From positions 124,001 through 188,000 of the forward strand of contig NZ_BMYK01000006.1 of the NCBI RefSeq assembly GCF_014652235.1: DNA of 64,000 bases. Direction: 5' to 3'. Positions 8,824-16,579 of the stretch are shown piece after piece (the first letter of the stretch is position 1; each line of letters opens with the position of its first letter). A program made the translations under genes and the position numbers. The notes under the pieces are model-generated. The model was not told the origin of the DNA and searched no databases. It was given only the letters and a program-made list of their open reading frames with translations. Origin of the DNA: Pseudorhodoferax aquiterrae. GTDB lineage: Bacteria > Pseudomonadota > Gammaproteobacteria > Burkholderiales > Burkholderiaceae_C.

Positions 8824-9761
8824 GGTGTGCGGTCTCCGTGGGTGGTGGGGATGGAAGGGGCCCGGCGGGCCGACAGCAGCACGCCGCCCACCACGCAGGC
8901 CAGTGCCACGGCCTCGGCCGGGGCGGGCCATTCGCCGAGCACGGGAATGGCGGCCAGCGCGGCCACGGCCGGGATCAGCGCGATGATGGCCGAGGCCGCC
9001 GCGGGCCCCAGCAGCGCCACGGCCCGGTTGAACGAGACGATCGCCACGCCGCTCATGAGCACGCCCTGGTACAGCACCTGCAGCGCGATTTCGGCGCCCG
9101 AGGCCTGGCCCAGCCGGCTCAACCCGCCCAGCACGTAGACCGGCAGGAACAGCAGCGCCGACCACACGCAGATCAGCGCGGCCGACTGCACGGGCGTGAG
9201 GCTGCTGCGGCGGAACAGCAACGTGTAGACCGCCCACATGGACGATCCGCACGCCAGCGCCGCCAGCCCCAGCGGGTCGGCCATGCCGTGTGCCGCGGCC
9301 CCGGCGGCGACCATGCACACGATGCCTGCCACGATGATCCCGTGGCCCAGCCAGCGCAGCCGGCCCTGGAGCTCCTTGAGCACCACCCAGGCGAACAGCC
9401 CGGCGAACACCGGCATCAGCGTCGGCGCGATGGCGGCAGCCTGGCCGGCCGAGGTGCGCTGCAGGCCGAACGCCACCAGCAGCACGAAGGGCAAGCCCCA
9501 CAGGCAGGCATACAGCAGGCCTTCGCCCCAGCGCGCGGCCGGCAGCCGGTGGCCGCGGCGCAGCAAGGCCGGCGACAGCAGCAGTGCGCCGACGCCGAAG
9601 CGCAATGCGGTGACATCCCACAGGCGCAGTTCGCGCGTCACGCTGAAGCGCGTGACGACGAACCAGCCGGCGAAGATGGCCACGGTAAGGCCAGCCCAGA
9701 GCAAGCCCGTCAGCCACGGGTGCGTGGGTTCGTTGCGTGCGGGCATGGGGCTGTGCGGCAT
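8820..9761 (-). CDS. DMT-superfamily (EamA) transporter
   Basis: A 313-residue membrane protein with ten predicted hydrophobic helices in two EamA repeats. The first repeat contains WAGLTVAIFAGWFVVTRFSV and the second MWAVYTLLFRRSSLTPV. The C-terminal half ends PVLGEWPAPAEAVALACVVG, matching the standard closing helices of the family. Substrate unknown. It is coupled to the GST gene by a 4-base overlap, which suggests joint handling of a toxic compound or conjugate, though that is inference. Confidence 0.87.
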   Translation of the reverse strand: MPHSPMPARNEPTHPWLTGLLWAGLTVAIFAGWFVVTRFSVTRELRLWDVTALRFGVGALLLSPALLRRGHRLPAARWGEGLLYACLWGLPFVLLVAFGLQRTSAGQAAAIAPTLMPVFAGLFAWVVLKELQGRLRWLGHGIIVAGIVCMVAAGAAAHGMADPLGLAALACGSSMWAVYTLLFRRSSLTPVQSAALICVWSALLFLPVYVLGGLSRLGQASGAEIALQVLYQGVLMSGVAIVSFNRAVALLGPAAASAIIALIPAVAALAAIPVLGEWPAPAEAVALACVVGGVLLSARRAPSIPTTHGDRTP

Positions 9762-9855
9762 CCGGTGGTCGATGAAGAACGAATTCTAGATCGATCGATA
9801 CAAAACCGTCGCGACAGCCCCGTCGCAACGCCGCCCTGCGGGCAGCAGCCCGCCT

Positions 9856-10431
9856 TCAGTCGGCGCTGTCGCCCTCGGCGCGCGCCATGCGCTCGCTCTT
9901 CCAGTACACGTCGTCGCCGCCGTCCATGCGGTTGAGCACACGCGCCAGCACGAACAGCAGGTCCGACAACCGGTTCAGGTAGTGGCGCGGTGCCTCGCGC
10001 ACGGCCTCGGCGCGGCCCAGTGCGACCACGGCACGCTCGGCGCGGCGTGCCACGGTGCGGCAGACATGGGCCTGCGCCGCGGCGCGCGTGCCGGCCGGCA
10101 GGATGAACTCGGCAAGGCGCGGCAGCTCGGCGTTGTGGTCGGCCAGGGCCTGGTCGAGCTGCAGCACGGCCTCGGCCTTGAGCAGCGCGTAACCCGGGAT
10201 CGACAGCTCGCCGCCCAGGTTGAACAGCTGGTGCTGCACGTTCACAAGCAGCGCGCGCACGGCGGCCGGCAGCGGCTCGCACAGCAGCAGGCCCAGGTGC
10301 GAGTTGAGCTCGTCGACTTCGCCGATGGCGGTGATGCGCAGGCTGTCCTTGGCGACGCGCGTGTTGTCGCCCAGACCGGTGGTGCCGTCGTCGCCCGTGC
10401 GCGTGGCGATCTGCGTGAGGCGCTTGCCCAT
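9856..10431 (-). CDS. ATP:cob(I)alamin adenosyltransferase (PduO type)
   Basis: A 191-residue enzyme that transfers the 5'-deoxyadenosyl group of ATP to cob(I)alamin or cob(I)yrinic acid a,c-diamide, making the adenosylcobalamin cofactor. The N terminus has the PduO signature TRTGDDGTTGLGDNTRVAKD followed by GEVDELNSHLG, and the middle has CRTVARRAERAVVAL with the conserved arginine and glutamate. It is a compact five-helix-bundle protein acting as a trimer. The ATG at 10431 begins MGKRLTQIATRTG. It stands apart from other cobalamin genes here. Divergent from the EF-hand gene. Confidence 0.92.
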   Translation of the reverse strand: MGKRLTQIATRTGDDGTTGLGDNTRVAKDSLRITAIGEVDELNSHLGLLLCEPLPAAVRALLVNVQHQLFNLGGELSIPGYALLKAEAVLQLDQALADHNAELPRLAEFILPAGTRAAAQAHVCRTVARRAERAVVALGRAEAVREAPRHYLNRLSDLLFVLARVLNRMDGGDDVYWKSERMARAEGDSAD

Positions 10432-10591
10432 GCGGTGGTCCTCCTGGGGGTCAAAGCCGGGCATTGTGCCGCTTCCAAATGTGAAGTCGCGCGGCCAGAT
10501 GTGAGCCCGGCAACAGGGCGAAAGAGTGCTGGCGCGGCGCACGCGCGTTTGCTGCAATGGCCACCCTGCCACTCCACCGACCTTGTCCCGC

Positions 10592-10927
10592 ATGCGCAAG
10601 TCCCGCACCCTCGCCCGCTTCGAAGAACACAGCCTGGCCCTGTTCGCCGCCCTGGTGATGGGCGGCTCGGGTGCCGCCGTCCACGCGCGCGAACACGGCA
10701 GCCTGGTGCAGGCACAGTTGCAGCAACCTGCACCGCGCGCCGCGCGCGACGAAGCGCACCAGCGCGCGAACGCGGCTTTCGACCGCGCCGATGCCGACGC
10801 CGACGGCCGGCTCAGCCGCCAGGAGGCGCAACGCCTGCCGGCCGTGGCCGAACGCTTCGACGAGATCGACAGCGACCGCGACCGCTTCCTCTCGCGCGAC
10901 GAGTTCCACCAGGGCATCGGCCACTAA
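10592..10927 (+). CDS. EF-hand domain protein, probably exported
   Basis: A 111-residue protein with two EF-hand calcium loops. The first is DADADGRLSRQE and the second DSDRDRFLSRDE; both keep acidic residues at loop positions 1, 3, 5 and 12, so calcium binding is plausible. The N terminus MRKSRTLARFEEHSLALFAALVM looks like a signal peptide or membrane anchor, so the protein is probably periplasmic. The loops lie near the C terminus. The ATG at 10592 is preferred to an in-frame start 22 codons upstream because it places the basic n-region at the front. Partner unknown. Confidence 0.75.
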   Translation: MRKSRTLARFEEHSLALFAALVMGGSGAAVHAREHGSLVQAQLQQPAPRAARDEAHQRANAAFDRADADADGRLSRQEAQRLPAVAERFDEIDSDRDRFLSRDEFHQGIGH

Positions 10928-10967
10928 AGCCGCGCGGGCGCGATCGCACGCCGCGTCACGCGGTCCG

Positions 10968-11008
10968 TCGCATACCATCCGCGGGGGCGCGGCCCATCGC
11001 ATACCATC
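10968..11008 (+). repeat. Tandem 12-bp direct repeat in front of gltS
   Basis: TCGCATACCATC occurs at 10968-10979 and again at 10997-11008, 29 bases apart, each followed by a CG-rich run. The pair sits in the 160-base gap between the EF-hand gene and gltS. It may be a duplicated promoter element or a regulator site; no protein can be assigned. Confidence 0.45.
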
Positions 11009-11038
11009 GTCCGGGGCGGCACTGGTGCCGCACCTCCC

Positions 11039-11054
11039 CCGGCCGCGCGGCCGG
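11039..11054. other. 16-bp perfect palindrome upstream of gltS
   Basis: CCGGCCGCGCGGCCGG reads the same on both strands. It lies 33 bases before the gltS start and has no following T run, so it is not a convincing terminator. It may simply reflect the very high GC content. Confidence 0.3.
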
Positions 11055-11087
11055 CCGCGGGGATCCACCGAACGAAAGGTATCCCGC

Positions 11088-12290
11088 ATGACCGTGATCC
11101 AGCTCGACATCGCGCAGACCGTGGCCGTGGCCGCCGTGCTGCTAGCCCTGGGCGAATTCATCAAGAACCGCGTGCCGCTGTTCTCGCGGTACTTCATCCC
11201 CGCGCCCATCATCGGCGGCCTGGTCTTCTCCATCGTGGCCCTTGTCGGCCATCAGACCGGCACCTTCGGCTTCCAGTTCTACGAGAACTTCCGCAGCTTC
11301 CTGCTGCTGGTGTTCTTCACGACCATTGGTTTCTCGGCCAGCTTCGAGTTGCTCAAGAAAGGTGGCGTGGGCGTCGCGCTGTTCCTGTTTTGCGCGGTGC
11401 TGCTGGTCTGCATCCAGAATGGGGTGGGTGTGGTGTTGGCGCAAGCCATGGGCGCGCATCCGCTGATCGGCCTGGCCGCGGGGTCGATCTCGCTGACCGG
11501 CGGCCACGGCACTTCGGCCGCGTTCGGCCCGCTGCTGGAGCAGGCCGGCGCCGTCGGAGCGCTGCCCGCGGCCATTGCCGCGTCCACCTACGGCCTGGTG
11601 GCGGGCTGTGTGATCGGCGGCCCCGTGGGCACGCTGCTGATGCGTCGCCGCGGCCTGCGCGGTCCGCGCGACACCGACCCGGCCGGCGCGGCGGCAGTGG
11701 CGGTCATGACTGCGACCGAGACCAGCGAGACCAACGACGACACCATCCTGCGCGCCACCATCCTGCTGATGGTGGCGATCGGCCTGGGCACGGTGTTCGT
11801 GAACTGGCTCAAGGCCCTGGGCATGACGCTGCCGGCCTACCTGGGGCCGATGCTGGTGGCCGCCGTCATGCGCAACCTTATCGACTGGCGCAACTGGCAG
11901 CTGCCGCGCCGCCAGTTCGAGGTGGTCGGCAATGTCTCGCTGGCATTCTTCCTGACCATGGCGCTGATGGCGATGAAGCTCTGGGAGCTGGCGGCCGTGG
12001 CCGGGCCGCTGCTGGTGATCCTGCTGGTGCAGACGGCGATCATGTTCGCCTTCGCCTACTTCGTCACCTTCCGCGTCATGGGGCGCGACTACGACGCGGC
12101 CGTGATGGCCGCCGGCCACTGCGGCTTCGGCATGGGCGCCACGCCCAACGCTATGGCCAACATGCAGGCCTTCGCGCGCGCCAACGGGCCCTCGTTCAAG
12201 GCCTTCTTCGTGATCCCGCTGGTGGGTTCGCTGTTCATCGACTTCTTCAACGCGGTGATCATCACCAGCTTCATGGGTTTTTACCGCTAG
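11088..12290 (+). CDS. gltS: Sodium/glutamate symporter (GltS, ESS family)
   Basis: A 400-residue inner-membrane carrier that takes up glutamate with sodium ions. It shows the two pseudo-symmetrical halves of the ESS family, each with a glycine-rich re-entrant loop: SISLTGGHGTSAAFGPLLE in the first half and GHCGFGMGATPNAMANM in the second. These are the sites that line the substrate path in GltS. About ten further hydrophobic helices surround them, and the length is right for the family. The ATG at 11088 follows an ACGAAAGGT ribosome site. The gene is not in an operon; its last 4 bases overlap the end of the convergent RidA gene. Confidence 0.9.
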   Translation: MTVIQLDIAQTVAVAAVLLALGEFIKNRVPLFSRYFIPAPIIGGLVFSIVALVGHQTGTFGFQFYENFRSFLLLVFFTTIGFSASFELLKKGGVGVALFLFCAVLLVCIQNGVGVVLAQAMGAHPLIGLAAGSISLTGGHGTSAAFGPLLEQAGAVGALPAAIAASTYGLVAGCVIGGPVGTLLMRRRGLRGPRDTDPAGAAAVAVMTATETSETNDDTILRATILLMVAIGLGTVFVNWLKALGMTLPAYLGPMLVAAVMRNLIDWRNWQLPRRQFEVVGNVSLAFFLTMALMAMKLWELAAVAGPLLVILLVQTAIMFAFAYFVTFRVMGRDYDAAVMAAGHCGFGMGATPNAMANMQAFARANGPSFKAFFVIPLVGSLFIDFFNAVIITSFMGFYR

Positions 12291-12682
12291 ACGGGCGCCT
12301 CGACCACGGCCACGCATTCGATCTCGATCAGCATGCGCGGGTCGGGCAGCGCGGCGACCACGCAGGTGGTGCGCGCGGGGAACGGCGCCGGGCCGAAGGC
12401 AAGGGCATAGCGCACGTTCATCTCGGCCACGTCCTGCGCGCGCGTGAGCAGCACGTTGGCCTTGGCGATGCCGCGCAGGCTGCTGCCGGCCTCGGCCAGG
12501 ATGGCACGCAGGTTCACGAGGGCCTGGTCGAACTGGGCCGCGAAATCGTCCTCGTCGATGCGGCCGTCGTCGTGGTAGCCCGGCGTTCCCGAGACAAAGA
12601 CGAGGTTGCCCACGCGCGTGGCGGAGGACAGCGGCGGCGTCTTGGCGCGGACCGGGGCGAAGTAGTCGATGGTGCTGGACAT
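12287..12682 (-). CDS. RidA family protein (enamine/imine deaminase type)
   Basis: A 131-residue Rid-fold protein. The family pattern is present: VGNLVFVSGTPG near the N terminus, the central helix FDQALVNLRAILAEAG, and the C-terminal FPARTTCVVAALPDPRMLIEIE with the arginine that binds the carboxylate of the imine in active RidA. Such trimers hydrolyse reactive 2-aminoacrylate-like enamines, or act on other imines in catabolic operons. It lies 40 bases downstream of the split Bug gene on the same strand, so it is the last gene of the catabolic operon. The insertion upstream may reduce its expression. Confidence 0.87.
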   Translation of the reverse strand: MSSTIDYFAPVRAKTPPLSSATRVGNLVFVSGTPGYHDDGRIDEDDFAAQFDQALVNLRAILAEAGSSLRGIAKANVLLTRAQDVAEMNVRYALAFGPAPFPARTTCVVAALPDPRMLIEIECVAVVEAPV

Positions 12683-13223
12683 GGCGGCTTCCTTGGTTGC
12701 GTGACCCGCCATGTTCGCAGCCTCAATCCAGCGTGATGCCACCGTCCTGGATGGCCTTGCCCCAGATGGGTGTGTCGGTGCGCAGCATGGCGGCGAAGGC
12801 GTCGTAGGGATCGCCCGCGGGCACCAGGCCCATCTCCAGCATGCGCGCGTGGATGGGCGCGGCGCGCACGGCATCGACCCAGGCGGCCGAGAGCTTGCGC
12901 ACGACCTTCTCGGGCGTTCCGGCCGGCGCGAAGATGCCGTACCAGCCATAGGGCTCCAGGCCCTGGATGCCGCTTTCCGCGAAGGTCGGCACCTGGGGCA
13001 GGCTGGGGTGGCGCTGGCGGCCCGTGACGGCCAGCACCTTGAGCTTGCCGCCCTGCACCAGGCCCATGGCCGAGGCCAGGTCGGGCCAGGCCGCGCCGAT
13101 CTGGCCGCCCGTCACATCGGTCAGCATCTGGGCCGAACTCTTGAACGGCGCGTGCACGGTGTCCAGCCCCGTCTGACGGCGGAAGGTCTCGCCCCAGATG
13201 TGGGCCGTGGTGCCGTTGCCGGG

Positions 13224-13254
13224 AGAACGTGCTGACGCCCTATTCGGGGTCGCG
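13224..13254 (+). repeat. Left terminal inverted repeat of the element
   Basis: This 31-base repeat is the exact reverse complement of 13462-13492. It includes the core TGACGCCCTATTCGGGGTCG. The match ends at 13224; the next base outward differs. Confidence 0.9.
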
Positions 13255-13461
13255 CAAGCGCCTTTGCGGGATGGGATGCAAGGCGCAGCGCGCCGCCAAT
13301 AGCCTCGCTATTGGCAAGCGCTGCAACGCCGCAGACCGCCCGCAAAGACGCTTGCCCGAAGGGTTGGGGCGAAATCGGGCGATTTCTTCGCGCGATCGCT
13401 TGCATGGGCATGAGCCCATGCGGCGCGCCCACGCTTCGAACTCATCCCGATTGCGCCCCAA

Positions 13462-13492
13462 CGCGACCCCGAATAGGGCGTCAGCACGTTCT
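13462..13492 (-). repeat. Right terminal inverted repeat of the element
   Basis: Exact reverse complement of the left repeat. The adjoining base 13493 together with 13491-13492 forms the TAG codon that ends the N-terminal Bug fragment on the minus strand. Confidence 0.9.
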
Positions 13493-14010
13493 ACGTGCCA
13501 TACGCATGTTTGCCGGGCTGCGACTTCACGAGTGCGATGTATTCGGAAAGCGTGTTGACGGGCGCGTTCGCGGCCACCACGAGCGCATTGGGGCCGCGCG
13601 CGAGCAGCGCCACAGGCTGCAGGTCGCGCGAGAAGTGGTAGGGCAGCGACCGCATCAGGAACTGCGTCTGCACGAGGTTGGTCACGCCGATCAGCAGGGT
13701 GTGGCCGTCGGCCGGGCTCTTGGCCACGAAGTCCGCGCCCAGCGTGCCGCTGGCACCGGGCTTGTTCTCCACGACCACGGGCTGCTTCCACTGCTCGGCC
13801 AGGCGCGCGCCGATCTGGCGCGCGAGGATGTCGGTGGACACGCCGGGGCCCGAGTTCACGATGATGCGCACGGGCTTGCTGGGGAAATCGGGAGCGGGGT
13901 CGGCGGTCTGTGCGCTGGCGAATGCCCAGCCGCATGCCAGCGCGGCGCACAGCGTGCGACGCGCGAAAGAAGGTTTTGCCATGTCGTCTCCGGTTGTGGT
14001 CGTGCGTGGC

Positions 14011-15567
14011 TCAGGCCACGTTGCGGCCGCTGCCGGCCCATTCCTGCGCGCGCAGCGCCTTCTTGTCGATCTTGCCCAGCGCCGTCTGCGGCAGCGCTTC
14101 GGCGAACACGAGCTGCTTGGGCGCATGCAGCGCACCCTTGCGTTCGCGCACCAGCGCCATCAGCGTCTCGGCCTCGACCTGCTGGCCCGGCCGCAGCACG
14201 ACCACGGCCTTGACCGCCTCGCCCCACTTGGCGTCAGGCACGCCGATCACGGCGGCCTGGGCCACGGCCGGGTGGCTGCTCAGCACGTCCTCCACCTCGC
14301 GCGGGTAGACGTTGAAGCCGCCCGAGACCACCATGTCCTTCTTGCGGTCCACGATGTACAGGCGCCCCTCTTCGTCGCGGCGCGCCACGTCGCCCGTGTG
14401 CAGCCAGCCGCCGGCCAGGGCTTCGGCCGTGCGCTCGGGCTGGCGCCAGTACTCGGCCATGACCATGCCGCCGCGCACGCAGATCTCGCCGGCCTCGCCT
14501 TGCGGCACGGGCTGCAGCTGGTCGTCGAGCAGCGCGACCTCGCAGGCCGCACTCGCGAAGCCGCAAGCGGCCAGCAGGTGCGGGCGCGCGGGGTCGTGGT
14601 CGGCCTTGGGCAGTGCGGCAATCGGGTAGCACTCGGACTGCCCGTACAGCTGCGAGAACACGGGGCCGATGCGCTCCAGCGCCTCGCCCAGGCGCGCGGG
14701 CGACATGGGCGAGGCGCCGTACAGCACGAGCTCCAGCGACGAGAGGTCGTGCTTGCCCAGGCCCGGATGGTCCAGCAGCACGTAGACCATGGTGGGCACC
14801 ATGAGCGCGAAGTTGATGCGTTCGCGCGCGATGGTGGCGAGCAGCCGCTCGGGGTCGAAGCGGTCCAGCAGGTGCACGGTGCCGCCCTTGCAGAGCACGG
14901 GCAGCACGTTGGTGCCGGTCACGTGGCTGATCGGCGCCACGGCCAAAAAGCTCGGCCGGCGCGGCAGCTCGAACTCGGCCATCACGGTCAGCGACATCAG
15001 CGCATTGGCGGCCGAGGTCTTGACCACACCCTTGGGCTGGCCCGTGGTGCCGCCCGTGTAGTTCAGCGTGGCGATGCCGCTGGCCTGCGAGAGGTCCAGC
15101 GCACGGGCCGTGCCGTGCGCTTCGGCCAGACGCAGCAGGTCCCGGCCATAGTCGGCCGGCCCCAGCGTGAGCACCTGCAGACCGGGGCAGCGCGCGGCCA
15201 GTTCGCCGCCGCGCGCGCCGAAGCCATGGGCGTCGACGATGAGCAGGCTGGCTTCGGCATCGGCCAGCTGGTAGAGGTGGGCGTCGAGCGCGCCGAGCGG
15301 GTGCAGCGAGGTGACGACCGCGCCCAGGGCCTGGGCCGCGACGCCCGCGCACCAGCTGTCCCAGCGGTTGGCGCTGAGCAGGGCCACGCGCTGGCCGCGT
15401 TGCAGGCCGGCGGTCTGCAGCACGGCCTGGGCGCGGCCGATGAAGTCCGCGGCCTCGGCATAGCGCACGGGGCGCTCGGCGGTCTGGAAGGCCACGCGCT
15501 CCGGAAAGCGCGCGAGCGCGCGCAGCACGAGGCCGCAGTAGGTGGGGTGCTGGTGGGCCGCGTTCAT
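14011..15567 (-). CDS. AMP-dependent acyl-CoA synthetase (aryl/fatty-acid ligase type)
   Basis: A 518-residue adenylate-forming ligase that should activate a carboxylic acid with ATP and CoA. The core motifs are complete: phosphate loop LNYTGGTTGQPKGVVKT, the acyl-site motif QLYGQSE, the hinge GWLHTGDVARRDEEGRLYIVD with KDMVVSGGFNVYPREVE, and the catalytic lysine loop TALGKIDKKAL near the C terminus. The substrate is not fixed by these; the size suits aromatic or medium/long-chain acids. Its ATG overlaps the stop of the nitronate monooxygenase gene by 4 bases and the split Bug gene follows 28 bases on, so it belongs to the catabolic operon. Confidence 0.9.
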   Translation of the reverse strand: MNAAHQHPTYCGLVLRALARFPERVAFQTAERPVRYAEAADFIGRAQAVLQTAGLQRGQRVALLSANRWDSWCAGVAAQALGAVVTSLHPLGALDAHLYQLADAEASLLIVDAHGFGARGGELAARCPGLQVLTLGPADYGRDLLRLAEAHGTARALDLSQASGIATLNYTGGTTGQPKGVVKTSAANALMSLTVMAEFELPRRPSFLAVAPISHVTGTNVLPVLCKGGTVHLLDRFDPERLLATIARERINFALMVPTMVYVLLDHPGLGKHDLSSLELVLYGASPMSPARLGEALERIGPVFSQLYGQSECYPIAALPKADHDPARPHLLAACGFASAACEVALLDDQLQPVPQGEAGEICVRGGMVMAEYWRQPERTAEALAGGWLHTGDVARRDEEGRLYIVDRKKDMVVSGGFNVYPREVEDVLSSHPAVAQAAVIGVPDAKWGEAVKAVVVLRPGQQVEAETLMALVRERKGALHAPKQLVFAEALPQTALGKIDKKALRAQEWAGSGRNVA

Positions 15568-16541
15568 CGCGTCACCCCCGCAACCGCCGGCAGCCAGGCC
15601 AGGGCGGCCTGCGCAGCCGCCCGGTACTCAGTGGCCGTCTGTTCCACGAGTGCGGCGACGCTGCCGCGCCGGTCCACGCCCGAGACGCTGTGACCCGCGC
15701 TCCAGATGTCGCGCCAGCGCCGGATGCTGCTCTCGCCGCCGCTGCCGTACAGCGCGTTCGCGCGCTCGGCCGTCATGTCGGTCGGCAGCGCCTTGGGGTC
15801 CAGCCCAGCGGCGACGATGGACGGGATCAGCGTGTTGGTCTCCAGCCCCGTGAAGGCGCGCGAGAGCAGCACGTCGTCGAGCCGGCTGTCCACCAGCATC
15901 TGCTTGTGGCCGTCCTCGGCCATGCTCTCGTCGGTGGCGATGAACTTGGTGCCCATGTAGCCCAGGTCGCAGCCCGCCACCTGCGCGGCCAGCAGCGCCG
16001 CGCCGTCGGACACGCCGCCGGCCAGCACGATGGGCCCGTCGTAGAAGGCACGCACGGCGCGCACGAAGGCCAGGCCGTTGGCCCAGCCGGTCTGCCCGCC
16101 CGCGCCTGCCGTCAGCAGCACCAGGCCGTCCACGCCTGCCGCGATGGCCTTCCCGGCATGGCGCACCGAGGCCACGTCCGCGAACACCTTGCAGCCGATG
16201 TCGTGCAGCGGCGCCACCACGGGGTCGGGTGCGCCCACGCTCGTGATGACCAGTTCCACGCGGTGGCGCAGCAGGCAGGCCAGCTCCTCGCGCAGGTTCT
16301 CGCGCCGCATGATGAGGTTAGGGCAGAACGGCGCGTCCTGCGGGCCCAGTTCCTCCGAAAGGCGCGTGAGCCAGTGGTCGAGCTCGGCGATGCCGCGGCA
16401 GTTGACCGTGGGGAAGGAGCCGACCACGCCGGCGCGGCAGGCGGCCAAGGTCAGGTCCAGCCCCGACACGCGGAACATCGGGGCGGCGATCAGCGGCAGG
16501 CGCAGCCGCTCGCCGAACAGCGCGCGCAGCGCATGGTTCAT
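15564..16541 (-). CDS. Nitronate monooxygenase-like flavoprotein
   Basis: A 325-residue FMN-binding TIM barrel of the 2-nitropropane dioxygenase family. Visible are the N-terminal LPLIAAPMFRVSG, the phosphate-binding region IVLAGGVSDGAALLAAQVAG and GYMGTKFIATDES. The position usually read as AGGHxG, with the catalytic histidine, is here GAGGQTG, so a glutamine replaces histidine. That makes true nitronate oxidation doubtful; members of this family in acyl-CoA operons may be NAD(P)H:quinone-type or enoyl reductases. It sits between an acyl-CoA dehydrogenase and an acyl-CoA ligase, which suggests action on the same acyl substrate. Confidence 0.82.
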   Translation of the reverse strand: MNHALRALFGERLRLPLIAAPMFRVSGLDLTLAACRAGVVGSFPTVNCRGIAELDHWLTRLSEELGPQDAPFCPNLIMRRENLREELACLLRHRVELVITSVGAPDPVVAPLHDIGCKVFADVASVRHAGKAIAAGVDGLVLLTAGAGGQTGWANGLAFVRAVRAFYDGPIVLAGGVSDGAALLAAQVAGCDLGYMGTKFIATDESMAEDGHKQMLVDSRLDDVLLSRAFTGLETNTLIPSIVAAGLDPKALPTDMTAERANALYGSGGESSIRRWRDIWSAGHSVSGVDRRGSVAALVEQTATEYRAAAQAALAWLPAVAGVTR

Positions 16542-16579
16542 CTCTTGTCTCCGCTGTTGTTGTGGTCCGGCGGCTGGGA

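Larger units (their letters stand above)
13224..13492. mobile_element. 269-bp MITE-like palindromic insertion element
   Basis: The element has perfect 31-bp terminal inverted repeats (13224-13254 and 13462-13492), beginning AGAACGTGCTGACGCCC. It carries no transposase and no credible gene. Inside are two further imperfect palindromic arms. It interrupts a Bug gene, which proves it is an insertion. No target duplication longer than one or two bases can be seen; removing 13224-13493 restores the reading frame. I do not recognise the ends as those of a known insertion sequence family, so mobilisation in trans by an unidentified transposase is inferred. Confidence 0.8.
12723..13982 (-). pseudogene. 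Bug-family tricarboxylate-type solute-binding protein, split by an insertion
   Basis: The N-terminal part (13982 to 13491) has a signal peptide ending AFASAQTADP, then the Bug motif PVRIIVNSGPGVSTDILARQ, and stops after GKHAYGT. The C-terminal part resumes at 13223 as PGNGTTAHIWGETF and runs to 12723, ending with the usual Bug C-lobe. Joining GT directly to PGNG restores a continuous, normal-length protein of about 329 residues. Between the two lie exactly 270 bases, which supply a TAG at once. The intact protein would have been a periplasmic carboxylate binder; now only a 163-residue N-terminal fragment would be made. Confidence 0.9.

Noticed and set aside
13363-13462. The outer bases of the second arm (GTTGGGG...CCCCAAC) resemble integron attC core sites GTTRRRY/RYYYAAC.
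   Set aside because: The seventh base of each core does not fit the consensus, no integrase or cassette array is present, and the arms are part of a larger symmetrical element with its own ends.
13229-13558. An open frame of about 109 codons across the insertion element.
   Set aside because: It runs through palindromes and out into the Bug gene antisense, has no domain features and no ribosome site; it is a by-product of the repeats.
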